This document shows, one piece after another, positions 47,175 through 55,396 of a stretch of 55,396 bases of DNA. The notes beneath the pieces are model-generated. The model was not told where the DNA came from. It worked only from the letters and a program-made list of their open reading frames with translations, and did not search any database. The translations under genes were made by a program, and so were the position numbers. Where the stretch lies: the NCBI GenBank assembly GCA_017881445.1, contig JADGQX010000004.1:1-55396 (forward strand). Reading direction: 5' to 3'. The DNA comes from Gemmatimonadota bacterium. Its GTDB lineage: Bacteria; Gemmatimonadota; Gemmatimonadetes; Longimicrobiales; RSA9. Positions within the stretch are counted from its first letter, which is position 1; each line of letters begins with the position of its first letter.

Positions 47175-47765
47175 CTAGGTGGGTTTGCGCCCGGGCCCAA
47201 GGCATTCGAGGAGCAGGAAGACATCGCGCCAGAGCCAGGCACGGCGTTCGACCTCGAAGCCGGCGCGGGCGAGGGGGACGTCGGGGGAGCGGTCGAAGTG
47301 CTCGCCCCAGAGCGGCACGGTCACCCTGGACACCAGGTCGGCAACGCCGCCGAGCCAGCCCGCGGGCCGCACGTGCTCGAGCATGACCAGGGGCGCGCGG
47401 GGCCGGCTGACGCGCGCGATCTCCCGCAAGGCGGCCTCAGGGTCGGGAACCTGGCAGAAGGCCAGGGTCTCGGCGGCCCAGTCGAAGATGCCGCCGCGGA
47501 AGGGAAGCCGCTCCGCGTCACAGACGACCAGCAGCGTGCCCGCGACGCCGGGCTTGCCCCGCGCATGGGCGAGCATCCCCGGTGAGACGTCCGTGGCGAC
47601 CACGCGCGCGCCGGGCGGATGGAAGGGGAAGGCGGTGCCGGTGCCCGCGCCAATCTCGAGGCCGAGCCCGGATGCGGGGACGGCGGCCCAGGCGCGGCGG
47701 CGCATGCGCAGCAGGCCGAAGCGCTCGAGGGGCGAGGCGCCGGCGTCGTACAGTGCGCCCTTCAA
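47175..47765 (-). CDS. Class I SAM-dependent methyltransferase
   Basis: The 196-residue protein has the SAM-binding motif LGLEIGAGTGTAFPFHP (about residues 34-50), the acidic loop end VVATDVSPGML, and motif II-III CDAERLPFRGGIFDWAAETL, typical of UbiE-like Methyltransf_11 enzymes. The substrate is unknown; membrane lipids, quinones and arsenic are all used by relatives. The rhodanese gene precedes it by 12 bases on the same strand, so the two are co-transcribed. Confidence 0.85.
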   Translation of the reverse strand: MKGALYDAGASPLERFGLLRMRRRAWAAVPASGLGLEIGAGTGTAFPFHPPGARVVATDVSPGMLAHARGKPGVAGTLLVVCDAERLPFRGGIFDWAAETLAFCQVPDPEAALREIARVSRPRAPLVMLEHVRPAGWLGGVADLVSRVTVPLWGEHFDRSPDVPLARAGFEVERRAWLWRDVFLLLECLGPGRKPT

Positions 47766-47777
47766 TGGCTTACCCGC

Positions 47778-48125
47778 TCACTTCTTCCGCAGCGGCAGCT
47801 TCTGCCTGCGCCAGGCGTCCATCCCCCCGGCGAGCTGCCGGGCGTCGAAGCCGGCGGCTCGCAGCAGGCGCACGGCGGGCTTCGAGCGATGGCCGGTCTT
47901 GCAGACGGCCACCACCGGGCGGCTGCGGTCGAGGCCGAGGTCGTGCAGGCGCTGGCGAAGCTCGGGCAGCGGCACCAGCCTCACCCCGCCAATGTGCCCG
48001 CCGGCGTGCTCCATGGGGCTGCGGACGTCCACGAGCTGCGGGGGACGGCGCGAGCGCAGCTCCCGGTCGAGCGCTTCCGGTCGGACTTCCGGTACCTGGC
48101 CCCAGGGCCACCACCACGGCATCAT
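47778..48125 (-). CDS. Rhodanese-like sulfurtransferase domain protein
   Basis: The 115-residue protein has a Trp-rich start (MMPWWWPWGQVPEV), the rhodanese strands PPQLVDVRSPMEHAGGHIGG, the active-site loop VCKTGHRSKPAV with the catalytic Cys, and LAGGMDAWRRQKLPL at the end. It probably carries sulfane sulfur. ATG 48125 (or 48122) follows GAGGAGGAG. It is the first gene of the pair with the methyltransferase and diverges from the beta-barrel gene. Confidence 0.88.
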   Translation of the reverse strand: MMPWWWPWGQVPEVRPEALDRELRSRRPPQLVDVRSPMEHAGGHIGGVRLVPLPELRQRLHDLGLDRSRPVVAVCKTGHRSKPAVRLLRAAGFDARQLAGGMDAWRRQKLPLRKK

Positions 48126-48386
48126 CTCGCTCCTCCTCGAATCGAGGCCACGGCTGAAGCTCGTGCACGGGACCGCGATGCGCCACCCGGGCGTCGTCGT
48201 CGTCGGCATCCCGGGGACAGCATCCGTCCTCCCGGGAGGACGCCCGCGGCCGCCCGCCGCGCGAGTTGAGCACGAATCTCGCTCTGTAGCAATAACTTGG
48301 GCGAAGGTGCCGTCGTGGCCCCTTCCGTGCCCCCGCTAGCCGGGCGACGAGGAAGTCGTCCAGGTCCATGTCGCTGGAGGAAAGCC

Positions 48387-49028
48387 ATGTTCCGCAAGCT
48401 TCTCGCACTCACCGCTCTGGCGACCGTCGTCGCCGCCGCCGCTCCGCTCCAGGCGCAAAGCGGGTCTTCCGTGATCTCGGTAAAGCGGGGCGAGCTCGAG
48501 CTCACGCCCTACGCGGGCTACATCTTCACCGGGCACTTCGCCAACGGGCCATTCAGCACCTCGCTCGGGAGCGGCAACGGCGCCGTGTACGGCGTGCAGC
48601 TGGCGCTGCCGCTGGCGCCGAGCGCATCGCTGGTGGGCGGGTTGGCCTACTCCAGCTCCGACCTGCAGGTCCAGGCGCTAAACCTGGTCTCGCAGAAGGT
48701 CGGGACCAGCGTGGCCTGGCTGTACGAGGGCGACCTCCAGCTCCGGGCCCCCGCACAGAAGAGCGGAATCACGGCGGGCGCCGAGCCGTTCCTGCAGATC
48801 GGTGCCGGCGCGATCCATCGCCAGCTCACGGCCGGCGGGCTGAGCGCGACCTCCACCGACTTCGCCATGAACGGCGGCGTGGGGTTCGACTACGTCATCA
48901 GCCAGGGGCTGGCACTGCGGCTGCTGGCCAAGGACTACATCGGCAAGGCAACGTTCAACAACGACCTCGCCCAGACGAACACGCTGAACAATCTGGTGCT
49001 GTCGGCGGGCGTGCGACTGTCGTTCTAG
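48387..49028 (+). CDS. Outer-membrane beta-barrel protein
   Basis: The 213-residue protein has a signal peptide (MFRKLLALTALATVVAAAAP, cleaved near LQAQ) and alternating strands, e.g. ELELTPYAGYIFTGHF, GAVYGVQLALPLA and the final LVLSAGVRLSF with the C-terminal Phe used by the BAM complex. It is an eight-strand OmpW/OmpA-like barrel. GGAGG precedes the ATG. The 261 bases between it and the rhodanese gene hold no gene. Its role is not known. Confidence 0.82.
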   Translation: MFRKLLALTALATVVAAAAPLQAQSGSSVISVKRGELELTPYAGYIFTGHFANGPFSTSLGSGNGAVYGVQLALPLAPSASLVGGLAYSSSDLQVQALNLVSQKVGTSVAWLYEGDLQLRAPAQKSGITAGAEPFLQIGAGAIHRQLTAGGLSATSTDFAMNGGVGFDYVISQGLALRLLAKDYIGKATFNNDLAQTNTLNNLVLSAGVRLSF

Positions 49029-49043
49029 ACCGTCGGCGCGGAC

Positions 49044-49083
49044 GCGAAGAGCCCGGGCGGCGCAGGTCGCCCGGGCTCTTCGC
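49044..49083. terminator. Perfect 16-bp stem between convergent genes
   Basis: GCGAAGAGCCCGGGCG (49044-49059) pairs with 49068-49083 around an eight-base loop. It lies between the beta-barrel gene end (49028) and the DUF763 gene end (49122) and may stop transcription from both sides. No T-run follows. Confidence 0.65.
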
Positions 49084-49121
49084 GCATCCACGATGGCTTC
49101 GCCGCGGACGCCGCGTCGCCG

Positions 49122-50426
49122 CTACGCGCCGCCGTCGCTCCAGCGCGCGAGCCGACGCAGGGCATCCACGCGCTCGGAGCGGCCCAGGCGGGCGCGCGCC
49201 ACGGCATCCCGCAGCCACTCGACGGAGCCGTCGTAGGTGGCGCGGTCCACCGGGTAGGGGTGCCCGTCCTTGCCGCCGTGCGCGAAGGAGAAGCGGGCCG
49301 GGTCGCGCACGCTGGCCGCCTCGCCGTGCACCAGCTCCGCCACCAGCGCCAGCGCCCGGACCGAGCGCGCGCCCACGCCCGGCAGCGCCAGCAGCGCCTC
49401 GAAGTCCACCGGCGCCGCCTCGTACGTGCGCAGCAGCACCTGGTGCAGCCGCGTCGGGTCCAGGTCGCGGCGCACGTCCACGGCGTGGCCGGGGGGCATG
49501 CGCATGACCGTGGGTGGGGCGGCCTCCACGTCCAGCCGCGCGTTGGAGCGAGCGGGAGAGCGGGAGAGCAGGAGTGTGGGAGACGCGGTACCCGAGGCCG
49601 CCCGATCTCCCGCTGTCCCGCTCTCCCGCTCTCCCACTCCGCCGTTCGGCGGCTCGGCCCCGAACAGGCCCAACTGCTCGGCGGGGCGAACGCGCCGGCG
49701 TGACGGATCGCCCAGGGCCGCGCCGATGCGCGCCGCCTCCCGCGCTACCGTCTCCGGCCGCTCGCGCGCCAGCGCGGTGATGGCCGCGCGCGCGCCGGCC
49801 GAGGCGTGGTCCACCAGGTTCAGCACCGCGCCCGCCGGGGCGGAGCTGGCAATGGCGGCGTGGGGCTCGTCCACCACGTCCCGCACCCGCTCGCCCAGCC
49901 AGTGGTAGCGGCGGGCGGCGGCGTCGCCCTCGCGCATCCCCTGCTGGACCACGGCCCATTCGCCCGTGGAAGTGTGCAGGAAGGTGTGGTGGTAGATCTG
50001 GAAGCCGTCCTGCACCGCGGCGCTGTCCACTTTGGCCGTGATCCGGCTGGTGTACGCCAGCCGCTCGCCATCCAGGCCGGTGCGGAGCCCATGCTCGACC
50101 AGCTCCTCCGGCGTGCGCCGCGACGCCCGCCCCTTGCCCCCGGCCACCCACAGCCCCGTGTCCGCCTCCCGCCCCTTGAGCCCCTCCTTGAGCGCCCCGC
50201 AGACGACGGTCGTGACGCCGCTGGAGTGCCAGTCGAAGCCCAGCACGCAGCCGAACGCCTGGAACCAGAATGGGTCCGACAGCCGCCGCAGAACCTCCGC
50301 CGGCCCGCGCTCCAACACGATCGCCTCCACGATCGCCGGCGCCAGCAGCGCCATGCGCTCGAAGAGCCATTTCGGGGCCTTGCCGCCATGCAGCGGCAGA
50401 TCGGCGTAACCGGCGCGACGGGCCAT
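49122..50426 (-). CDS. DUF763 domain protein with an in-frame hairpin insertion
   Basis: The 434-residue protein opens RRAGYADLPLHGGKAPKWLF and continues ERGPAEVLRRLSDPFWFQAF and QIYHHTFLHTSTGEWAVVQQ, the DUF763 pattern. The C-terminal third has a helix-hairpin-helix (LLALPGVGARSVRALALVAE), so nucleic-acid binding is likely. The biochemical role of DUF763 is not established. Residues about 263-294 (GERESGTAGDRAASGTASPT onward) are encoded by a 95-bp hairpin repeat and break the family alignment at a linker after QLGLFGAE. The gene stays in frame, so it may remain functional. Confidence 0.85.
   Translation of the reverse strand: MARRAGYADLPLHGGKAPKWLFERMALLAPAIVEAIVLERGPAEVLRRLSDPFWFQAFGCVLGFDWHSSGVTTVVCGALKEGLKGREADTGLWVAGGKGRASRRTPEELVEHGLRTGLDGERLAYTSRITAKVDSAAVQDGFQIYHHTFLHTSTGEWAVVQQGMREGDAAARRYHWLGERVRDVVDEPHAAIASSAPAGAVLNLVDHASAGARAAITALARERPETVAREAARIGAALGDPSRRRVRPAEQLGLFGAEPPNGGVGERESGTAGDRAASGTASPTLLLSRSPARSNARLDVEAAPPTVMRMPPGHAVDVRRDLDPTRLHQVLLRTYEAAPVDFEALLALPGVGARSVRALALVAELVHGEAASVRDPARFSFAHGGKDGHPYPVDRATYDGSVEWLRDAVARARLGRSERVDALRRLARWSDGGA
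49546..49640. repeat. 95-bp hairpin of GGGAGAGC arrays inside the DUF763 gene
   Basis: The left arm (about 49551-49583) is a tandem run of GGGAGAGC-like units, and the right arm (49606-49640) is its imperfect inverse, with a 22-base loop. The whole lies in the coding region in frame. Confidence 0.75.
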
Positions 50427-50495
50427 GACCCGAATATAGCCCGAAGCAGCGCCCGTGCGTAGCCCGAGCCCCTAGCGGAAGCAGCGGCATAGCAA

Positions 50496-50688
50496 AACCC
50501 CATCTTACCGCCGAGTACGCAGAGGACACCGAGGTAGCGACATCCTGCGCTGCGCGGCGCGGATGCGCTGCTGTGGATATTGTTGTTAAATAACAACATA
50601 CATCCCCCGGCCGAACCCGGCTGCCGGCGGTTCGGCCGCCTCGGCGCCCACTCGGCGTCCTCGGTGCACTCGGCGGTAGGATGTGGTT
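50496..50688. repeat. 193-bp MITE-like element with 38-bp inverted ends and a central AT-rich palindrome
   Basis: The ends (50496-50533 and 50651-50688) match in inverted orientation at about 32 of 38 positions and contain CCGAG/GAGGAC-type short repeats. The centre has the palindrome TGTTGTTAAATAACAACA (50581-50598), within three bases of the element midpoint. A further 10-bp perfect stem lies at 50608-50638. No gene is inside. The 312-base gene-free gap 50427-50738 is mostly this element. Confidence 0.72.
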
Positions 50689-50738
50689 CCGCTCCCGCTC
50701 CGCCTGCGGCCGTTGGCCGTTTTGCCTTTGCCCCTGCC

Positions 50739-53003
50739 CTACTTGTTCAGGTTCTCCGGCATGCACCCGGGCTTGAGCCATGTGCACATCACGGCGGTGT
50801 TGTCCTTGGTGATGAGCATGTAGCTCTGCAGGTTGTAGGCGGCGCCGTGGGCGCCGGGCGGGAAGAAGCGCAGCTCGGCGTCCTTGCCGGCGTTGGCCAG
50901 GGCGGTGAGCAGCTGCATGGTGTTCTGCGGATGGACGTTCTCGTCCATGGCCGAGTGGATCAGGAGCAGGTGGCCCTTGAGGTTGCCCGCCATGGGCAGG
51001 GCCGAGGTGTTGTGGTAGGCCATGGTGTCGGCGTCCAGCAGTCCCATGTAGCGCTCGGTGTAGATGGTGTCGTACAGGCGCCAGTCGGTGACGGGCGAGT
51101 TGGCCTCGCCCAGGGCGAAGACGCCCGGGTGCTTGAGCATGGTGTAGACGGTGCTGTAGCCGCCGTAGCTGGTGCCCTGGATGGCCATGTGGTCGCCATC
51201 GACGTAGGGCTGCTTCGCGAGGTACTGCGCCACCTCGACGAAGTCGTGGCTTTCCCAGTTACCCAGGTTCTTGTAGACGATCTTCATGAAGTCGGCGCCG
51301 TAGTTGCCGGAGCCGCGGTTGTTCAGCCCCACCACGATGTAGCCCTGCTGCGCCAGCCACTGGTACCAGCCGCTGCCGTTCCAGGAGTTGTAGACCTGCT
51401 GGGAGCCGGGTCCACCGTAGATGGAGAGCAGGACCGGGTATTTCTTCGAGCCGTCGGTAGCCATGTCGGGCGGTCGGATCATGAAGCCGTCGAGCTTGAC
51501 GCCGTCGCCGGTGGTGAAGCTGAAGTTGTACTGCTGCGAGTATGCGTGGGTCTGCAGCCACGCCGTTGTCGCCGGATTGGCCTCGAGCGTGGCCAGCTTC
51601 TTCCCCGCCGTGCTCCACAGCTCGACCTGCCGCGGCTGTCCCGTATTCGACCAGCTGTCGATGTAGGTCTTGCCGCCTGGGGCCATGTTGATGCTGTGCG
51701 TGCCGGGCGCCTGGGTGAGGCGCCGCATGCCGCTGCCGTCGAAGCGGACGGAGTAGAGGTGGCGCTCCAGCGGCCCCATCTCGGTGGAGACGTAGTAGAC
51801 GGTCTTCGTCGCCGGGTCGATGCCTTCCACGCGCGTCACGGTGAACGGCCCCTTCGTCACCTGGTTCAGCAGCTTGCCGTCGTAGCCGTAGCGGTAGAGC
51901 TGCTGGTGGCCGTCGCGGTCGGAGATCCAGAAGAACTCGGGCGCCGCCTCCGGGAAGGTGAAGAAGTCGTTGACGCCGGCGAAGAAGTCGTAAACGTCGA
52001 TCCAGGTCTTCGACTCCTCCTCCATGACCAGTCGCCGGGCGCCGGTCTTCACATCGAAGAAATAGAGCCGCATGTGGTTCTGCGGCCGGTTCATGGCCAC
52101 CACGGCCAGGGTGCCCGGGTCGGAGGTCCAGTAGATGCGCGGGATGTAGTGGTCGTCCGGGTTGCCCGTGTCGAGCCACTGCCGCTGCCCGCTGGCGACG
52201 TCCACCACGCCGATCTTCACGGCCGGGTTGTGGTCGCCGACCTTGGGGTAGTTGATGCGGACCCAGCTTGGGTGGTGGCCCTCGTAATTGGTGATCTGCA
52301 CGAAGGGCACGCCCCGCTCGTCGGTCTGCCAGAAGGCGAGGTAGCGGCTGTCCGGCGACCACTTCCACGCCTGCGCCTCGCCGAACTCCTCCTCGTAGAC
52401 CCAGTCGTGCACGCCGTTGAAGACGCTGTCGTTGCCCTCGGTGGTGAGCGCGCGCTCCTGCCCGGCCGCCAGGTCGTAGACGTACATGTTGCCACCGCGC
52501 TCGAAGCCGACCAGCGTGCCGCTGGGCGCCAGCTCGGCCGTGCGCGCGTCCTTCGCCGCGACCTTGAGCTCCTTGGTCTGGACGTCGTACAGGTAGAAGT
52601 CGGAGAGGCCGGAGCGCCGGTAGATGGGCCGGAAGTTCGCCTGGAACATGATGTGCCTGGAGTCCGGCGCCCACTGGAAGGACTGGTAATCCAGTGGCTC
52701 GGTCGTGCCCGGCAGCGTCAGCGCGCGGTTGTCGAAAAGCAGCTCGTCCTGCAGCGTGCCCGGGTCGTAGCGGCGGACCTCGCGCGCCTGCCCGTTCATC
52801 TTCGTGTAGGAGAACTGCGCCCCGCGATTGATCCAGTTCACGCTGGACGGGCCGCCGCGTCCCGACAGCACGCCCTGCGACCTCAAGGCCTCCTCGATGG
52901 TGGCGAACTTCTGCTTTCCGGGCTGCTGCGCGCCCAGCGGCGCGGCCAGCAGCAGGCCCGCCACCACGGCGGCGCCCGCGCGACGGCCGAATCGAATGTC
53001 CAC
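50739..53003 (-). CDS. Secreted DPP IV-type S9 serine peptidase
   Basis: The 754-residue protein has a signal peptide (GAAVVAGLLLAAPLGAQ), an N-terminal beta-propeller with the DPP IV double-Glu segment DWVYEEEFGEAQAWKWSPDS, and a C-terminal alpha/beta-hydrolase domain. The triad is Ser612 (GTSYGGY), Asp687 (HSAMDENVH) and His719 (GAHGAAYN). It should remove X-Pro or X-Ala dipeptides from peptide N-termini in the periplasm. The Trp usual before the Ser is Thr here. I use GTG 53003, six bases after GAGAGG; a TTG at 53027 is an alternative. It is a single gene. Confidence 0.92.
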   Translation of the reverse strand: MDIRFGRRAGAAVVAGLLLAAPLGAQQPGKQKFATIEEALRSQGVLSGRGGPSSVNWINRGAQFSYTKMNGQAREVRRYDPGTLQDELLFDNRALTLPGTTEPLDYQSFQWAPDSRHIMFQANFRPIYRRSGLSDFYLYDVQTKELKVAAKDARTAELAPSGTLVGFERGGNMYVYDLAAGQERALTTEGNDSVFNGVHDWVYEEEFGEAQAWKWSPDSRYLAFWQTDERGVPFVQITNYEGHHPSWVRINYPKVGDHNPAVKIGVVDVASGQRQWLDTGNPDDHYIPRIYWTSDPGTLAVVAMNRPQNHMRLYFFDVKTGARRLVMEEESKTWIDVYDFFAGVNDFFTFPEAAPEFFWISDRDGHQQLYRYGYDGKLLNQVTKGPFTVTRVEGIDPATKTVYYVSTEMGPLERHLYSVRFDGSGMRRLTQAPGTHSINMAPGGKTYIDSWSNTGQPRQVELWSTAGKKLATLEANPATTAWLQTHAYSQQYNFSFTTGDGVKLDGFMIRPPDMATDGSKKYPVLLSIYGGPGSQQVYNSWNGSGWYQWLAQQGYIVVGLNNRGSGNYGADFMKIVYKNLGNWESHDFVEVAQYLAKQPYVDGDHMAIQGTSYGGYSTVYTMLKHPGVFALGEANSPVTDWRLYDTIYTERYMGLLDADTMAYHNTSALPMAGNLKGHLLLIHSAMDENVHPQNTMQLLTALANAGKDAELRFFPPGAHGAAYNLQSYMLITKDNTAVMCTWLKPGCMPENLNK

Positions 53004-53151
53004 GCTCGTCCTCTCGACAGGGTTCAAAGCTGCGGCGCAGCAACCTTAGGCGACGACGCCGCCGCGGACAAGCGGGCGTGCCGGTAGATCCGTGGCGTCC
53101 CCGGTGGTACATTCCACCTCCGTCCGCTGGTACGCCCGAGGGAGGCCGGAC

Positions 53152-54465
53152 ATGGAGACGACGACAGACGCGATGCCGGGCGGTGTCGCCACGACGGCGG
53201 CCCGCCGCCAGTCGAGATTGGCGGCGGGTGTCGCCGGCTCGCAGATCCTGAAGATCTCGCGGGAGATCGCCGAGCTGGTGGCGCAGGGCCGCACGGTGTG
53301 CAACCTGACGATCGGCGACTTCAGCTCCGCGGAGTTCCGGATTCCGCCGGTCCTCGAGGAAGGCATCGTCCAGGCGCTGCGCGCCGGCGCCACCAACTAC
53401 CCGCCCTCGTTGGGCGTGCCGGCGCTGCGCGAGGCCATCCGGGAGCAATACTCGGCCGAGCTGGGACTGGACGTCCCCCTGGAGAACGTGCTGGTCACCG
53501 CGGGTGCCCGCCCGGGCATCTACGGCCTCTTCCGCGTCGTGGTCGATCCCGGAGACATCGTCGTCTTCCCCGTGCCGACCTGGAACAACACCTACTACGC
53601 CCTGCTCGTGGGCGCGCAGGGGATCCCCGTCGCCACCACGGCCGAGACGGCGTTCCTGCCCACGGCGGCCATGCTCGAGCGGCCGCTGCGCGGCGCCCGC
53701 TTGCTGGCGCTCAACTCGCCGCTCAACCCCGCAGGGACCTGCTTCGACGCAGAGGGGCTCGGCGCCATCTGCGACCTGGTGCTGGAGGAGAACGCCCGCC
53801 GCAAGGGCACGGGCGAGCGGCCGCTCTACCTCATGTACGACCAGGTCTACTGGATGCTCACCTACGGCGCGACCCGGCACGTGCACCCGCTGGCACTGAG
53901 GCCGGAGCTGGCGCCGTTCACGGTCTACATCGACGCGATCTCCAAGTCGTATGCCGCCACAGGGCTGCGCGTCGGCTGGGCGGTCGGGCCGGCGGACCTG
54001 CTCTCCCACATGTCCGATCTCCTGGGCCACGTCGGCGCCTGGGCCGCACCGCCCGTGCAGCTGGCCACGGCGGCGCTGCTGCGCGATCCGGGCGCCATCG
54101 CCGCCTTCCACGAGCCCATGAAGCTGGGGCTGCAGGCGCGGCTCGACCGCCTGTTCCATGGGCTCATGGACATGAAGGCGCGGGGGCTGCCGGTGGATGC
54201 ATTCCCACCCGCCGGCGCGATCTACCTGAGCGCCCGCTTCGCCCTGAACGGCCGCGTCCACGCCGACGGTCGCAGGCTCGAGACCAACGAGGACGTGCGC
54301 GAGTACCTGCTGCACGAGGCCGGGTTCGCCGCCGTGCCCTTCCAGGCCTTCGGCGTGACCGAGGACACCGGTTGGTTCCGCCTGTCCGCCGGCGCCGTGT
54401 CGCTGGAAGAGATCGACCGGGCGCTGCCCAGGGTGGAGGCCGCGGTCCGTGCCCTGAGCCGCTGA
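53152..54465 (+). CDS. Class I/II PLP-dependent aminotransferase
   Basis: The 437-residue protein has the fold-type I pattern: NYPPSLGVPALREAIREQYS, FPVPTWNNTYYALLVGAQG, LLALNSPLNPAGTCFD, YLMYDQVYWMLTYG and the PLP lysine K265 in DAISKSYAATGLRVGWAVG. It should move amino groups between an amino acid and a 2-oxoacid. The substrate cannot be read. ATG 53152 has GAGG upstream; an earlier in-frame start exists but lacks support. It is divergent from the DPP IV gene, with 148 bases between. Confidence 0.88.
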   Translation: METTTDAMPGGVATTAARRQSRLAAGVAGSQILKISREIAELVAQGRTVCNLTIGDFSSAEFRIPPVLEEGIVQALRAGATNYPPSLGVPALREAIREQYSAELGLDVPLENVLVTAGARPGIYGLFRVVVDPGDIVVFPVPTWNNTYYALLVGAQGIPVATTAETAFLPTAAMLERPLRGARLLALNSPLNPAGTCFDAEGLGAICDLVLEENARRKGTGERPLYLMYDQVYWMLTYGATRHVHPLALRPELAPFTVYIDAISKSYAATGLRVGWAVGPADLLSHMSDLLGHVGAWAAPPVQLATAALLRDPGAIAAFHEPMKLGLQARLDRLFHGLMDMKARGLPVDAFPPAGAIYLSARFALNGRVHADGRRLETNEDVREYLLHEAGFAAVPFQAFGVTEDTGWFRLSAGAVSLEEIDRALPRVEAAVRALSR

Positions 54466-54498
54466 AGGCGCCCGGGCGAAAGGCCGGCTAGGCGCCGG

Positions 54499-55107
54499 CT
54501 AGGCGCGCTTCAGCACGACGGTGAAGGCGGAGCCGGCGCCCGGCTCGCTCTCGGCGACGATGTCGCCCTCCATCCCCCGGGCCAGGTCGCGGCTGATGGC
54601 GAGCCCCAGGCCCGTGCCTTCCGCGGTGCGCGTCAGGCTGGTGTTGACCTGCACGAAGGGGTCGAAGATCGACTCCAGCTTGTCCGGCGGGACGCCGACG
54701 CCGTGGTCCCGGACGTGGATGTGCACGGCGGCGTCGGGTGACTCCCCCGCGACGTCGCAGGACACCTCGATCGACCCGGCCGCGCCCTCGGGCGTGAACT
54801 TCACGGCGTTGGACAGAAGGTTGAGCAGGACCTGCTGGAGCTTGTCCCGGTCGGCAAGCACCCGCAGTGCCGGGTCGCAGCCGCCGAAGACGTAGCGCAG
54901 GCCGCGGGCGACGATCTGTGGCGCGATCAGCACCTCGGCGTCGGCGAGCACATCCACCACGGGCACCGGCGCGAGCTCGTAGCGGACCGTGCCGCTCTCC
55001 AGTCGCGCGTAGTTCAGGACCTCGTTGATGAGGGCCAGCAGATGCAGCTGGCTCTTCTGGATGCGCCCGAGGTCGTGGAGCTGCTCGGGCGAGACCGGCC
55101 CGCGCAC
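54499..55107 (-). pseudogene. Histidine kinase remnant: ATPase half without the H-box
   Basis: The 202 residues begin [20 protein letters not shown], which is the middle of a HisKA dimerisation helix pair; the preceding SHELRTPL-type phospho-acceptor segment and any sensor are absent. The ATPase domain is complete: N box LLNLLSNAVKFTPEG, G1 DHGVGVPPDKLESIFDPF, and G2 GTGLGLAISRDLARG. Upstream in the same frame is a stop codon near 55130. A GTG at 55107 could still start a free-standing ATPase domain, so expression is not excluded. The break abuts the phosphoketolase leader. Confidence 0.75.
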
Positions 55108-55154
55108 CCGAGCTATATTCGGGCCCTCTCAGACCAGGACACCAGGAGCCAGAC

Positions 55155-55396
55155 ATGACGGCCAATGTCCCGCAAGGGTCCGCACCCGCCGGACCGCTGT
55201 CCGCTGCCGAGCTGGAAGCCATGCACGCATACTGGCGCGCAGCCAACTACCTGTCGGTGGGACAGATCTACCTGCGCGACAATCCGCTGCTGCGCGAGCC
55301 GCTGCGGCTGGAGCACGTGAAGCCGCGGCTGCTCGGGCACTGGGGCACCACGCCCGGGCTGAACTTCATCTACGCGCACATGAACCGCGCCATCCG
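55155..55396 (+). CDS. Phosphoketolase (XFP family), N-terminal part
   Basis: The gene runs off the right edge; 80 codons are seen. After a short tail the protein reads [20 protein letters not shown], then [20 protein letters not shown] and [20 protein letters not shown], which is the start of xylulose-5-phosphate/fructose-6-phosphate phosphoketolase. The enzyme splits these sugars with phosphate to acetyl phosphate using TPP. AGGAG lies six bases before the ATG. A TATATT about 40 bases upstream may be a -10 box. Confidence 0.9.
   Translation, partial: MTANVPQGSAPAGPLSAAELEAMHAYWRAANYLSVGQIYLRDNPLLREPLRLEHVKPRLLGHWGTTPGLNFIYAHMNRAI

Overview
The window is 55.4 kb of very GC-rich bacterial DNA (about 70% GC by eye), densely coded and without rRNA or tRNA genes that I can recognise. 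The gene content suggests a Gemmatimonadota-like, Gram-negative chemoheterotroph: an RND/TolC efflux operon, outer-membrane and lipoprotein products, Tat-type signals, a DPP IV-type S9 peptidase, a FlgO/TPR membrane protein, a SusD tail, and many small intergenic repeat elements. The phylum is an inference from style and content; no marker gene is complete here.

Layout. 1-4 kb: end of a DEAD-box helicase, a DUF3311/sodium:solute symporter pair, a cytidylate-kinase-like protein and an unrecognised zinc-ribbon protein. 4-8 kb (minus strand): namZ (exo-muramidase), a degenerate ROK protein and an MFS transporter, plausibly cell-wall sugar salvage. 8-10.4 kb: a class V aminotransferase-fold enzyme and a secreted helical protein. 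10.5-17.1 kb (minus): a regulator-tolC-adaptor-RND pump operon with a perfect 16-bp palindrome upstream. 17.1-28.2 kb: a glycoside-degradation module (a GH2 remnant, an intact GH2, a clan GH-A enzyme, the last codons of a lost susD, a LacI regulator, and a large LacZ-type GH2). 28.3-29.0 kb: a four-helix-bundle gene between oppositely oriented arrays of one 14-bp unit. 29-33.3 kb: a DUF362 protein, a secreted Ig-like protein and a TPR protein. 33.3-35.8 kb: acyl-CoA carboxylase carboxyltransferase and biotin carrier. 36-42.2 kb: a secreted M24 peptidase and a four-gene 2-oxoacid:ferredoxin oxidoreductase operon whose iron-sulfur subunit is fused to a GltD-like flavoprotein. 43-50.4 kb: GH15 glucoamylase, a four-helix membrane protein with four histidines, an LTxxQ lipoprotein, methyltransferase plus rhodanese, a beta-barrel and DUF763. 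50.7-55.4 kb: DPP IV-type peptidase, class I aminotransferase, a headless histidine kinase and the start of phosphoketolase.

The most interesting pattern is not one gene. At least six places carry short tandem-repeat arrays, most of them arranged as inverted pairs. One pair flanks a four-helix-bundle gene (28292-28957), and a same-orientation array of the same 14-bp unit lies at the far edge of the 11-kb glycoside module (17142-17211), beside a GH2 gene that has lost its 3' half and its start codon. Other pairs form 153-bp and 193-bp elements without a gene. A 95-bp hairpin lies in frame inside the DUF763 coding region. I read these as one style of small mobile or recombinogenic element, with the four-helix-bundle protein as a candidate partner; this is inference from sequence layout only.

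Several genes are broken: the GH2 gene (start ATG changed to ATA, 3' half gone), susD (only about 16 codons left, with its terminator), and a histidine kinase lacking its phospho-acceptor half. The glycoside locus therefore looks partly eroded, with its regulator and three enzymes kept but its SusC/SusD uptake pair missing here.
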